Shown piece by piece: positions 18,101-24,617 of a stretch of DNA of 34,579 nt. A program made the position numbers and the translations under genes. Where the stretch lies: the IMG/VR virus record IMGVR_UViG_3300044638_000582, positions 1-34,579 of that record, one strand, 5' to 3'. The notes below the pieces were generated by a model, which made no database searches, was not told where the DNA came from, and was given only the letters and a program-made list of their open reading frames with translations. Position 1 is the stretch's first letter; every line of letters begins with the position of its first letter. Source of the stretch: a virus.

Positions 18101-18450
18101 ATCTAAATGGCACGATTGTGAATGACCAAGATTATGATTTGGTTGGCAATACGGTCAACAACTTTCCAAGCACGGCAACAGGTAGGTTTACTGTTATTCA
18201 ATTTGCGCCAAACAATCAAGGCGTACCAAATGGTCTGCCCACGGCGGTGTCAACATTCACAGTGGCAAGTCAATCGGTTTATAACTATTCTTATGACCCG
18301 CTTTATTTTGAATTATCAGGAAATGGTTGTTACTATGACCATGCGGTAGATTACTTGACGGCAACAGGCTCTTATACGCTTGTGCCAACACCAAACAACA
18401 ACACAACGGTTCTGGTTCAACAAACTTACAACGGCTCGGGGGCGGCATGA
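15148..18450 (+). CDS. Tail tip / host specificity protein (gpJ-like)
   Basis: This 1100-residue protein is the largest in the window. The ATG at 15148 lies 1 nt after the acetyltransferase stop; an earlier in-frame start at 15100 would overlap that gene by 47 nt. A hydrophobic N-terminus (about 1-38, LPSLTGFAASAAAFAINM) resembles a gpI-like membrane-active segment. A tip-protein core follows, with PVVYGSAYVGGTI near residue 67 and a tube-attachment style region to about 490, then fibronectin-like and variable repeats. It should form the tail tip and contact the receptor. Confidence 0.85.
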   Translation: MPGSIIVAAFLPSLTGFAASAAAFAINMLASSIIAKSFSPSSNQNSTNGDALNPGSPIQIPPAGDNKIPVVYGSAYVGGTITDLSITSDYQNMYYCLALSEVTNTENGGTPDTITFGNVYWGGKRVVFQGNGYTVASLLDESTGLSDTSVNGKLEFYFYRNGSTNPTNSPFFAYGPQVMGNTSLVYKWDNTKLMTNCAFVIIKIRYSQSANLTGIQQTRFQVTNSRFAPGDCFSDYLFSTRYGAAVPTANIDSTSLTALNVYSAQLFSYITYTSAGATQARFRFDGVLETQQPIMTNLQFMATCCDCLLKYNEITNKWGVVVQTPTYTVAMALNDSNIVGPINVSPLDIASSFNIAEVKFPDGTAQDSFNTSTFNLAVLNPSLLYPNEPVNKQTISLPLVNNNVRAQLLANRFLEACRDDLQVQLTIGYVGLQLEAGDIVSITNDNYGWTAKLFRVSRVVENFGDDGSITASLTLTEYNSTVYDDKNITQFTPSPNTGLASPSTFGTIPTPSVAANYPNDANPYFVVNINTSSDGIVDYVECWYSAYASPTTAQRIFAGTSAIASDGNPYDPNTPLTITLTDIAAGNWYFFTRMVNGLGSSVFSSPSPVFQWRPTTFTYANQYVIVAYGDDLVGTGISSSPTGKNYYGLYNSTSTTYSAVASNYTWYLAQPTFGTANKLCYINRTGRKFSFGTAPAVYAAATAAYVPASTFDNSIWSALADGINYIDLDVRTGQLTRTGTTSVGSGQIAIANNPDGTLVGALAPFLDFGGSSTFTSSVSTLTIDIYGRVVGIIPPDGFYYSSQDFSATAGQTVFTPTARQAGYITGQDLVYRNGILLDTSEYTETSTTVTMNTACALGEYVAIVSFRSVAAQNSYQNLGLLYSSGTGTTTLTYTNLPHALIFAGDKLTFANTGSPTQYTVSSINYTTKQIVFTGTFTATAGASIYRFRAASSTYPSFSRFTVDLSAASSYTPTTYQLVSGSEIFYLNGTIVNDQDYDLVGNTVNNFPSTATGRFTVIQFAPNNQGVPNGLPTAVSTFTVASQSVYNYSYDPLYFELSGNGCYYDHAVDYLTATGSYTLVPTPNNNTTVLVQQTYNGSGAA

Positions 18451-19343
18451 CGCAAGCATTCAATCTTTCACAACTCGCAAACAATGTAAACACCAGCGGT
18501 TTGCTTAACGCGGCGGCTGGTTTATACAACCAAGTCCCTATTGCAAACGGCGGCACAGGCCGTTCATCGGTCACATCAGGCAATCTTTTGCTTGGTGCTG
18601 GCACTTCTGCCATGACTGAATTGACAGGCGGCACAGTCGGAAACGTGGTCACTTGGAATGGTAGTGCATGGGGTTCTGCGGCTGGCGCTGGAGGCGCTTT
18701 ACAAACTTTTACTGTTGCAACAACGCCCGGCACATGGACAAAACCCGGCACAATTAAAGGCATTAAAGTCACTGTTGTAGGTGGTGGTGGCAATAGTGGT
18801 TCAGTAGCAAGAGCCGCTAACCCTGTTAGCATAACAAGTCAACAAGCAACTGGTGGGGGAGGCGGTGGTGGTGCGGCAATAAGATTGTACCCTGCACCGT
18901 CATTACCCGGCCCACAACCATACACCGTAGGTGGCGCTGGTGGTACTTCGTCATTTGGCGGCACTGCGCCAGTTATTTCAGCAACAGGCGGTGGTTCTAG
19001 TGCTAATACATCAACCCCCGGCGGTATATTTGCTATTTCAGGTGGAGCTTCTGGCGGCGTAGGTAGTGGCGGCAATACAAACATTGGCGGCTCTGGCGGT
19101 TCTTCTGGAACAATTTCTAATGCCCCCACTCCTTCAGGGAATCTGTTGTCAGGCGGCGCTGGTGGTTCTTCTATATTTGGCGGTGGAGGCGCAGGGTTAT
19201 ATTTTCCAACAAGTGGTGAAAATGGTAGAGCATATGGCGGCGGTGCTGGTGGTGCGGCAAGGGTTATGACCGGACTACCAGCACAAAGTTTTCCCGGCAG
19301 TTCTGGAGCGGCTGGTGTAGTTATTATTGAGGAGTTTTATTGA
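18447..19343 (+). CDS. Glycine-rich tail fibre / receptor-binding protein
   Basis: This 298-residue protein has an N-terminal shaft segment (VPIANGGTGRSSVTSGNLLL) common in phage fibres, a short strand region (FTVATTPGTWTKPGTIKGIK), then about 170 residues packed with Gly runs (GGGGGGG, GGAGG, GGSGGSSG) ending in AAGVVIIEEFY. Glycine-rich adhesins such as T4-type gp38 fold as a polyglycine-II sandwich whose loops bind receptors, so this is a likely receptor-binding tip. It overlaps the tip-protein stop by 4 nt. Confidence 0.82.
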   Translation: MTQAFNLSQLANNVNTSGLLNAAAGLYNQVPIANGGTGRSSVTSGNLLLGAGTSAMTELTGGTVGNVVTWNGSAWGSAAGAGGALQTFTVATTPGTWTKPGTIKGIKVTVVGGGGNSGSVARAANPVSITSQQATGGGGGGGAAIRLYPAPSLPGPQPYTVGGAGGTSSFGGTAPVISATGGGSSANTSTPGGIFAISGGASGGVGSGGNTNIGGSGGSSGTISNAPTPSGNLLSGGAGGSSIFGGGGAGLYFPTSGENGRAYGGGAGGAARVMTGLPAQSFPGSSGAAGVVIIEEFY

Positions 19344-19558
19344 TGAAAGCACTTATTTCATCCATTGAATCGCGCAAGACTGGTTACAGAGTGGCGCAAG
19401 TTGTTTATGATGACCAAACTTTTCCATTGGCAGAAACAATGTGGTGGGTAGATTTTCCGCCTGAATTGGATGCTGAACAAGTGCCATTAGATGCGTATTG
19501 GTTTGACCCATCTGATGAAACAATCAAACCAATGCAAGACGACATTACAGAGGCTTAA
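19343..19558 (+). CDS. Small acidic protein following the tail fibre
   Basis: This 71-residue acidic product starts at ATG 19343 with a GGAG site and a 1-nt overlap with the fibre stop (TGATG). Tryptophan-rich segments (ETMWWVDFP, then DAYWFDPSDETIKPM) resemble short proteins often found next to phage fibre genes. It could assist fibre folding, but this is unproven. Confidence 0.7.
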   Translation: MKALISSIESRKTGYRVAQVVYDDQTFPLAETMWWVDFPPELDAEQVPLDAYWFDPSDETIKPMQDDITEA

Positions 19559-19560
19559 AG

Positions 19561-20676
19561 ATGTGCGACCAACTCAGTTCATTTGTTGTTAACAAATACG
19601 TTCATCTTAAAGATTTCCTTGCAAAAGAATCTTGCGATGATTTAACAAATGAATTGAAACGATTGGTTGCTGAAAAGCAAACGCATCAAGACAGCCAATG
19701 TCCAAAGTCAGAAGCCATCCACGGCGCAATGGCGTTTGACAAATTGCTTGTGGATTTGTTGCCGCACTTTGAAAAAGCATCAGGCAAGCGGTTGTATCCG
19801 ACATATTCTTATGCGCGGCTTTACGCACCCGGCGATGAATTAAAGAACCATACAGACCGCGAATCATGCGAGATTAGCGCGACCATTACCCTTGGGTTTG
19901 AAGGCGATGTGTGGCCTATCTACATGGGCGACAGCATGGAGAAAACCAACGCAAGCAGGGTGGATATGGCTGTGGGAGATGCCGTCTTGTATCGCGGCAT
20001 GGACAAATATCATTGGCGCGAGGTTTACACCGAAGGCAAATGGCAAGCACAAGTGTTTTTGCATTACGTTGACGCAGATGGCCCACACGCAGAATGGAAG
20101 TTTGACAAACGCCCATCGCTTAACTTGCCAACAGAAGATATGCGCTACCGCGTGTTCACTGACATACTGACACCCGAAGCCTGTGATGCGTTAATCAGGC
20201 TTTACACCAAAGACGAAATTCCAAAAGAAGAACCAGTCATCGGCACTGGTGACGGCGCGATTGACTTAACTGTGCGAAATGTTAAGCGCGTGATGTTGCC
20301 CACGTACAAGGACATTGGCGGCAGGCTGGCGGCGGCTGGTTTGTCTGCAAATCACCACGCATGGAAGTTTGACGTTACCCATGCCAATCAAGCTGAATTC
20401 CTTGCTTACCCTGCTGGCGGTCGCTACACGGCGCACGTAGACACCTTTATTGCTCATGGCGAGGAATGCCGCAAATTGACGGTATTAGCTCTCCTGAACG
20501 ATAATTTCAAGGGTGGGCGGTTCTATCTTCAAGACGGACATGAACGCTTTTACCCGCCACAAACCAAAGGCACTGTGCTGGTGTTTCCATCGTTCATCAT
20601 GCACGGCGTGGAAGATGTGGAAAAAGGCAATCGGTACAGCGTAGTTTGTTGGATGGTCGGCAAATTTTTTAGGTGA
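19561..20676 (+). CDS. Two-domain 2-oxoglutarate/Fe(II) dioxygenase
   Basis: This 371-residue protein contains two 2OG-Fe(II) oxygenase domains of the prolyl-hydroxylase-like type. The N-terminal one has the iron motif H97-T-D99 and distal H151. The C-terminal one has H292-V-D294, distal H348 and R358 ten residues later, the classic 2-oxoglutarate anchor. At the equivalent spot the N-terminal domain has W161 with K160 beside it, so cosubstrate binding may differ. Such enzymes hydroxylate proteins or bases; the position after the fibre genes suggests a virion-protein substrate, which is inference. Confidence 0.88.
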   Translation: MCDQLSSFVVNKYVHLKDFLAKESCDDLTNELKRLVAEKQTHQDSQCPKSEAIHGAMAFDKLLVDLLPHFEKASGKRLYPTYSYARLYAPGDELKNHTDRESCEISATITLGFEGDVWPIYMGDSMEKTNASRVDMAVGDAVLYRGMDKYHWREVYTEGKWQAQVFLHYVDADGPHAEWKFDKRPSLNLPTEDMRYRVFTDILTPEACDALIRLYTKDEIPKEEPVIGTGDGAIDLTVRNVKRVMLPTYKDIGGRLAAAGLSANHHAWKFDVTHANQAEFLAYPAGGRYTAHVDTFIAHGEECRKLTVLALLNDNFKGGRFYLQDGHERFYPPQTKGTVLVFPSFIMHGVEDVEKGNRYSVVCWMVGKFFR

Positions 20677-20679
20677 TGC

Positions 20680-20859
20680 ATGGCAACAATTGATTCCACT
20701 GACGCACGTTTATCCACGCATGAAGAAGTTTGCGCGTACAGATACGAAACAATCAATGCTCGCCTTAAGCGTATTGAAAACATCATGATTGGGGCGGCTG
20801 GCTTGATGATTGTGAGCATGACAGGCGTGATTTGGACTGTCCTGTACCACGCTAAGTGA
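20680..20859 (+). CDS. Small membrane protein, XhlA-like (lysis)
   Basis: This 59-residue protein has an AGGTGA site upstream. A charged helical N-terminal half (YETINARLKRIENI) precedes one membrane segment (IGAAGLMIVSMTGVIWTVLY) and a short tail. This layout matches haemolysin XhlA-type proteins that accompany holins. It opens the lysis cassette, 3 nt after the dioxygenase gene. Confidence 0.72.
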   Translation: MATIDSTDARLSTHEEVCAYRYETINARLKRIENIMIGAAGLMIVSMTGVIWTVLYHAK

Positions 20860-20881
20860 GAACAAAATTGACCCGGTAAGT

Positions 20882-21571
20882 TTGCTGTTTGCCGCCAACG
20901 CAATATGCGCGGCAATCAAGGAAGGCTGTGAGCTTTACAAGCAAGTCAAAACTGCTGTGGTTGAGGTGGTGGACACGGCAAACGAGGTCAAAGAAATTGC
21001 CGATGAAGTGGGCGGCTTTGTCGGCACAATAGTTAAGTGGTTTAAGCCCGCACCCGCCAAGCCTACTGTTAAGCCCAAGAAGGCAAAGCCCAAATTTAGG
21101 GAAGTCACCGAGCATGACATCATTGATGACATTGCCAAAAACTTAATCCAGTTTTTTAAAATCCAAGAACAACTGATTGCCATCTTGCGTGAGGATGAGT
21201 TACGCACCCAAACGGTTTACGACCCGAGCCAAAACCTTATGGAAGCCGCGCTTAACAGGGTGCTTATGCTGGAACGGCTCGCGCAAATTGAAGAAACAAT
21301 CAGGTATGCAATGACCTACCAAGCCCCGCGTGAACTTGGTGCGCTGTACAGCAAGGTATTCGACATGAAGGCGACAATACAGGAAGAACAGGATAAAGCG
21401 AGGGCGAAGATTGAAGCGGAGGCGAGAGTTAAGTTATGGCAACAAAATCAGGAAAAGGGAAAATGGCGGCTTCGGCTCGTAGTTTTTCTGGCAACTCTGT
21501 TCCTAATTGGATACCTCCACCTATGGCTACAAATAATCCTCCGCCAAGCCAAGACGATACCGCTTACTTAA
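20882..21571 (+). CDS. Membrane-anchored helical protein, lysis region
   Basis: This protein of about 229 residues has an N-terminal helix (AANAICAAIKEGCELYK), a Lys/Pro-rich linker (about 56-72), a long helical middle and one C-terminal membrane segment (RLVVFLATLFLIGYLHLWL). The start is uncertain. TTG 20882 is the conventional choice, but the frame is open back to 20831 and ATT at 20867 would add IDPVS, a sequence that looks like a natural N-terminus. No strong ribosome-binding site favours either. It overlaps the next gene by 136 nt. Function is unknown. Confidence 0.65.
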   Translation: MLFAANAICAAIKEGCELYKQVKTAVVEVVDTANEVKEIADEVGGFVGTIVKWFKPAPAKPTVKPKKAKPKFREVTEHDIIDDIAKNLIQFFKIQEQLIAILREDELRTQTVYDPSQNLMEAALNRVLMLERLAQIEETIRYAMTYQAPRELGALYSKVFDMKATIQEEQDKARAKIEAEARVKLWQQNQEKGKWRLRLVVFLATLFLIGYLHLWLQIILRQAKTIPLT

Positions 21572-21732
21572 TCGTCATTGTTTTGTTGTGCGTGGTGCTG
21601 GTAGGGTTTGCGCCCATCTTGATTGATATGTATTTTGAAACGAAAATGCAAAAAGAACAGAACAAAATAGAGATGGAAAACCTAAAACGCTTACGGCGTG
21701 AAGTTGAAAGGATGATTCGTGAAAAAACTTGA
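21436..21732 (+). CDS. Small single-span membrane protein with coiled coil
   Basis: This 98-residue product has a Ser/Pro-rich N-terminus, a membrane segment (AYLIVIVLLCVVLVGFAPIL) near 44-63 and a charged coiled-coil C-terminus (KMQKEQNKIEMENLKRL). It overlaps its upstream neighbour by 136 nt in another frame, so one stretch of DNA encodes two membrane proteins. GGAGG and GAGAG lie upstream of the ATG; a later start at 21524 would avoid most of the overlap but has no ribosome-binding site. Confidence 0.6.
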   Translation: MATKSGKGKMAASARSFSGNSVPNWIPPPMATNNPPPSQDDTAYLIVIVLLCVVLVGFAPILIDMYFETKMQKEQNKIEMENLKRLRREVERMIREKT

Positions 21733-22045
21733 AGAAAACTCTACCTACAACCAGTTCGATACCAACCACGATGGCATTGTGACCGATGACGAATTGGTGC
21801 GGTCTGAACGCATGATGATGATTGACAACATGGACAAGCTAGCTGACCAACAACGGCTGATGGCTTGGGTTGCATTGGGCATTCCATTTGCCACCATCGT
21901 GTTGTTGTCGTTGCCGTTTGTACCTGATTCCAGAGTGCAATTAATTATGGGGTTAGCTACCACCTTTGCCGCTACGATGGGAACGATTGTGGTGGCTTTT
22001 ATGGCGGCTACGGCATACATCCGAGGCAAGGTAAATGATGCTTAA
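21719..22045 (+). CDS. Two-span membrane protein with an EF-hand
   Basis: This 108-residue protein starts at GTG with a good AAGGA site. Residues 14-25 (DTNHDGIVTDDE) form a textbook EF-hand loop, with ligands D14, N16, D18 and E25 and the G19 turn. Two membrane segments follow, at about 49-68 and 75-98. It sits among lysis genes and may be a calcium-responsive holin or antiholin-like protein; that role is inferred. Confidence 0.75.
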   Translation: MKKLEENSTYNQFDTNHDGIVTDDELVRSERMMMIDNMDKLADQQRLMAWVALGIPFATIVLLSLPFVPDSRVQLIMGLATTFAATMGTIVVAFMAATAYIRGKVNDA

Positions 22046-22059
22046 CAAAAGGGGTTGAA

Positions 22060-22302
22060 ATGGAACAAACATTAAGAGGCAAGCTAACCTACAAGGTGAC
22101 TTTAATGGTTGCCGCTACGTTGTGCATTGTGGTGTGCAGTATGGTTTTTACGTTAATGTTTGGTCTATTTGATAACAAGGTGGACAACACCGAAATTTTC
22201 AAACTTATCAGCCCTGCTTTCCAAACTGTGGTTGGCGGTTTCATTGGATTATTGGCTGGCATTAAGTTGTCCCATGACGATGAAGAAGTGACCGACAAAT
22301 GA
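22060..22302 (+). CDS. Holin-like two-span membrane protein
   Basis: This 80-residue protein has two hydrophobic helices (VTLMVAATLCIVVCSMVFTL and FQTVVGGFIGLLAGIKL) and a charged C-terminus (SHDDEEVTDK), the usual holin layout, directly upstream of Rz and the endolysin. AAGGGG is the ribosome-binding site, and the stop overlaps the Rz start (ATGA). It is the best holin candidate among the five small membrane proteins of the cassette. Confidence 0.72.
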   Translation: MEQTLRGKLTYKVTLMVAATLCIVVCSMVFTLMFGLFDNKVDNTEIFKLISPAFQTVVGGFIGLLAGIKLSHDDEEVTDK

Positions 22303-22760
22303 AAGATTTATTGTCTGGTTTATTGGCGCTTGCGCTTTGTTTTGGCGGCGGCTATTGGTACGGCACACACACCGAGGCCAAAGCCCAAGCCGTTGAAGTT
22401 GCACGACTTAACACCGAGGCGCGACAAAAAGAACAAGCATTGACCACAGCAGTTAACACGACAGCCACCGCATTGAGGACTGAAAATGAAAAGACAAGCA
22501 AAGCGATACGTGACCGCAACCGCGCTATTGATGATGGCACTTACAGGATGCGCCTCAAAACGACCTGCCCCATACCAGCCGCCACAGATACCGCAATTGC
22601 CAGCGGAGATAACTCAGGAGAAACACGAACCGAGCTTGACGCAGAAACTGGAAAAACTCTTTTCGCAATAGCCGAGGAAGGCGACCGCGCTATTCGCAAA
22701 TTAAACGCTTGCATTGACCTGTACAACAACGCGATGGAATCGCAGAAAGGGAAACCATGA
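22299..22760 (+). CDS. Rz: Rz-like i-spanin
   Basis: This 153-residue protein has an N-terminal membrane anchor (LLSGLLALALCFGGGYWYG) and a long periplasmic helix rich in Ala, Glu and Lys. It is the inner-membrane spanin subunit that fuses with the outer membrane after endolysin action. The embedded Rz1 frame and the position between holin and endolysin confirm the role. It overlaps both neighbours by 4 nt. Confidence 0.9.
   Translation: MKDLLSGLLALALCFGGGYWYGTHTEAKAQAVEVARLNTEARQKEQALTTAVNTTATALRTENEKTSKAIRDRNRAIDDGTYRMRLKTTCPIPAATDTAIASGDNSGETRTELDAETGKTLFAIAEEGDRAIRKLNACIDLYNNAMESQKGKP
22486..22671 (+). CDS. Rz1: Rz1-like o-spanin lipoprotein, nested in Rz
   Basis: This 61-residue protein lies entirely inside Rz in the +1 frame. 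It has a signal peptide ending in the lipobox LTGC (Cys22), then a Pro-rich stretch (PAPYQPPQIPQLP) and a short charged helix. This is the outer-membrane lipoprotein partner of Rz, completing the spanin bridge. The nested arrangement matches lambda Rz/Rz1 and implies a diderm host. Confidence 0.9.
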   Translation: MKRQAKRYVTATALLMMALTGCASKRPAPYQPPQIPQLPAEITQEKHEPSLTQKLEKLFSQ

Positions 22761-23266
22761 GAACGAACTTTGAGGACGCTTTAGAGGCTTTATTGAAGCA
22801 TGAAGGTGGTTACGTCAACCATCCAGCCGACCCGGGCGGGATGACCAATTTAGGCGTTACCAAGCGTGTTTGGGAAGAATGGAAAGGGCAAGCAGTCGAT
22901 GAAGCTGAGATGCGAGCATTGACACCCGAAAAGGTTGCCCCGCTTTACAAAGCTAAGTATTGGGACATGGTGCATGGCGACAAGCTACCAAGCGGCGTTG
23001 ATATGTGCGTCTTTGATTGTGCGGTTAACAGCGGCGTTAAGCGGGCTTCCAAGCTGTTACAACGCGCCATAGGCGTGGACGATGACGGCGTGATTGGTCG
23101 CAATACCCTTGCGGCTTTGGAAAACTTAGCGGCAGAGGATGTTATTGACCGCTTTTGTGCCGAGCGATTGTCTTTCCTAGAAGCGTTGCCGACATTTGCA
23201 ACCTTTGGAAAAGGCTGGTCTCGCCGCGTTGCTGGCGTGAAGACTGAATCGCTGAATCTTGCATGA
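22757..23266 (+). CDS. Endolysin, glycoside hydrolase family 108
   Basis: This 169-residue muramidase-type lysin should cut peptidoglycan. The N-terminal catalytic domain carries HEGGYVNHPADPGGMTNLGVT (shown here as HEGGYVNHPADPGGMTNLGV), with candidate catalytic E16. The C-terminal half (CAVNSGVKRASKLLQRAIGV, then DDDGVIGRNTLAAL) is a PG_binding_3-type domain. No signal peptide is present, so release depends on the holin. Its last 125 nt overlap an antisense frame on the minus strand. Confidence 0.94.
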   Translation: MRTNFEDALEALLKHEGGYVNHPADPGGMTNLGVTKRVWEEWKGQAVDEAEMRALTPEKVAPLYKAKYWDMVHGDKLPSGVDMCVFDCAVNSGVKRASKLLQRAIGVDDDGVIGRNTLAALENLAAEDVIDRFCAERLSFLEALPTFATFGKGWSRRVAGVKTESLNLA

Positions 23267-23369
23267 TGGCAATGGCATTGGCTACCAAACAAAGTACGCC
23301 AATGCTTATTGCGCCACCAAGGAACAGCACAAAAATCAGAACTAAGAAATCAATTGTTTGCATGGTCAT
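23142..23369 (-). CDS. Putative single-span membrane protein, end of early operon
   Basis: Read on the minus strand from ATG 23369 (or 23363), this frame gives a 73-75 residue protein with a strong hydrophobic helix (FLVLIFVLFLGGAISIGVLCLVANA), trimmed here to its core IFVLFLGGAISIGVLC, and a charged tail. The helix lies outside the endolysin, but the tail is encoded antisense to the last 125 nt of it. Its start overlaps the previous gene's end. It has no ribosome-binding site, so expression would rely on coupling. Confidence 0.42.
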   Translation of the reverse strand: MTMQTIDFLVLIFVLFLGGAISIGVLCLVANAIAIMQDSAIQSSRQQRGETSLFQRLQMSATLLGKTIARHKSGQ

Positions 23370-23502
23370 GGTTGGTTGGTTTTTGTAGCCAAACAATTCC
23401 GCACTTTGTACAGCGATAGGCGATGCTTTGACGCACGACAGTTCTTTTGTCGCCGTGTAGCCCGACTACCTTGCCGTTGAACGTGCGGATTTGTTCAATC
23501 AT
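23350..23502 (-). CDS. Small zinc-ribbon-like protein
   Basis: This 50-residue basic protein has an AGGAAAA site before ATG 23502. The segment YRCTKCGIVWLQKP resembles half a zinc ribbon (CxxC), and a late HDH could add ligands. It overlaps the upstream stop by 8 nt. Function unknown. Confidence 0.6.
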   Translation of the reverse strand: MIEQIRTFNGKVVGLHGDKRTVVRQSIAYRCTKCGIVWLQKPTNHDHANN

Positions 23503-23680
23503 TTTTTCCTGATAAAGCCTTTGCATACGTGAACACTTGCGCTTTGTAGTTAATGTCCTTTTTGGCTTGAGCTTTTTTTGCCCACTCTTGTCCTTGCAAT
23601 CTGCGCCGCAATTCATCATCGCGCACCCAAATGCTCGGCGTTCCATCGTTCCATTCAAATGCTGATTTAACTTGGTTCAT
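23495..23680 (-). CDS. Small hypothetical early protein
   Basis: This 61-residue charged protein starts at ATG 23680 with an AGGAC site. An N-terminal WNDGTPSIWVRDDELRRRLQ segment precedes a Lys/Ala helix. A longer frame upstream lacks a ribosome-binding site. It overlaps the upstream stop by 4 nt (ATGA). Function unknown. Confidence 0.68.
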   Translation of the reverse strand: MNQVKSAFEWNDGTPSIWVRDDELRRRLQGQEWAKKAQAKKDINYKAQVFTYAKALSGKND

Positions 23681-23874
23681 TTTTTGTCCTGTGGTGGTGT
23701 GCAGGTGTGGATGTCGTTTGTGCGTTTGCCGCATCGTGGGCAGAAGTTTTGTTCTGTGCGCTGTGGTTGTGCCAAGGCCGCAATCACATCGTCAACCAGT
23801 AAGCGCAAGGGGTCAATAGGGTCAAGCCCAAAGCAGGTTGTCTCAAGGCGTTTTATCAATTCTTGTTGTTTCAC
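23677..23874 (-). CDS. Small zinc-finger-like protein
   Basis: This 65-residue protein starts at GTG 23874, overlapping the upstream stop (GTGA). The helical N-terminus ends in VIAALAQ, and FCPRCGKRTNDIHTC supplies Cys-x-x-Cys and His-x-Cys, a plausible zinc site. It may bind nucleic acid or protein. Family not recognised. Confidence 0.68.
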   Translation of the reverse strand: MKQQELIKRLETTCFGLDPIDPLRLLVDDVIAALAQPQRTEQNFCPRCGKRTNDIHTCTPPQDKK

Positions 23875-24068
23875 TTCAAACCCCTGATGTAAATTGCAAA
23901 GCTGTGCAATGTGTCTTTGCCAAACCCTTCCATTTTTAGGATGGCTTGCGCGACTTCTTCAATCACTTGGTCACGATAAGGATTTAATTGCATTGATGAT
24001 TGCATTGCACGTTTGCGCCACAGGCTTTGCAATTCCAATTCATTTGACGTTCCAATTTCTTTTGTCAT
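23871..24068 (-). CDS. Small hypothetical early protein
   Basis: This 65-residue protein has an AAGGA site before ATG 24068 and is probably all-helical (QVIEEVAQAILKMEGFGKDT). Its stop overlaps the next GTG. No family recognised; it is a likely real member of the tightly coupled early operon. Confidence 0.68.
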   Translation of the reverse strand: MTKEIGTSNELELQSLWRKRAMQSSMQLNPYRDQVIEEVAQAILKMEGFGKDTLHSFAIYIRGLK

Positions 24069-24080
24069 AACAAATCCTTT

Positions 24081-24410
24081 TTAACGTAAAAAGCCATCTC
24101 GTCTTGGCTTGATTGCATCGCGGAATGAAAACAGCTTGGCGTGTTGTGGGTTAACCAAAGCAAACAAACGCCCGATGTAAGGGATGATGTTGTTGTTGAT
24201 TTTCCAGCCGCTGTCGGAATTCTCTGCCAAGTTGGAATGATGGCGCAACACTTCAATGATGACCCGCGCCGAGTAATGTTTAAAGCCAGCGTTAATCACG
24301 CGATACGCTTCTTGTTCAAACGCCATCCAGATGTGGTGGTTTTCTGGAATCCAGCACAGGAATTCATCGCTGAACAATTCTTTATTTTCAAACACAATAT
24401 CTTCAATCAT
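24081..24410 (-). CDS. Conserved-looking phage protein of unknown function
   Basis: This 109-residue protein starts at ATG 24410 after AAAAAGGATTAAAA, the same leader type as its operon neighbours; the frame extends 27 codons upstream without a ribosome-binding site. The sequence HYSARVIIEVLRHHSN, then INNNIIPYIGRLFALVNPQH and FSFRDAIKPR, resembles a small phage family with a helix-turn-helix-like core. I do not recall a named function. DNA binding is possible. Confidence 0.75.
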   Translation of the reverse strand: MIEDIVFENKELFSDEFLCWIPENHHIWMAFEQEAYRVINAGFKHYSARVIIEVLRHHSNLAENSDSGWKINNNIIPYIGRLFALVNPQHAKLFSFRDAIKPRRDGFLR

Positions 24411-24459
24411 TTTTAATCCTTTTTGATTTGGCGACTTACAGGCAAGCCACGCGCCGTTT

Positions 24460-24606
24460 TCAATAACAGTTTGTCGTGCAGTTGCTTCCATAGCAACAAG
24501 TCGTACAAGTCACATATTTGCCGTTAATGTAGTAGCTATGCGTTGAGCAAGCCGCCCACGCACTTGCGCTGGCAAACACAATGTAAAGAGCAATCAGTTT
24601 TTTCAT
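24460..24606 (-). CDS. Secreted Cys-rich micro-protein
   Basis: This 48-residue protein has a strong AAGGAC site. A signal peptide (MKKLIALYIVFASASAWA) is followed by a mature part of about 30 residues with six cysteines (C20, C34, C37, C38, C43, C47) in CSTHSYY and VTCTTCCYGSNCTTNCY. The cysteines suggest disulfides in the periplasm or a metal site; C20 could alternatively be lipidated, though WAAC is a poor lipobox. Expression from the early operon suggests a host-envelope role such as superinfection exclusion, which is only a guess. Confidence 0.68.
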   Translation of the reverse strand: MKKLIALYIVFASASAWAACSTHSYYINGKYVTCTTCCYGSNCTTNCY

Positions 24607-24617
24607 GTTAAGTCCTT

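Noticed and set aside
18257-18832. Long minus-strand frame opposite the fibre gene
   Set aside because: Pro/Val-rich translation is the antisense of Gly/Thr-rich repeats, typical of a shadow frame.
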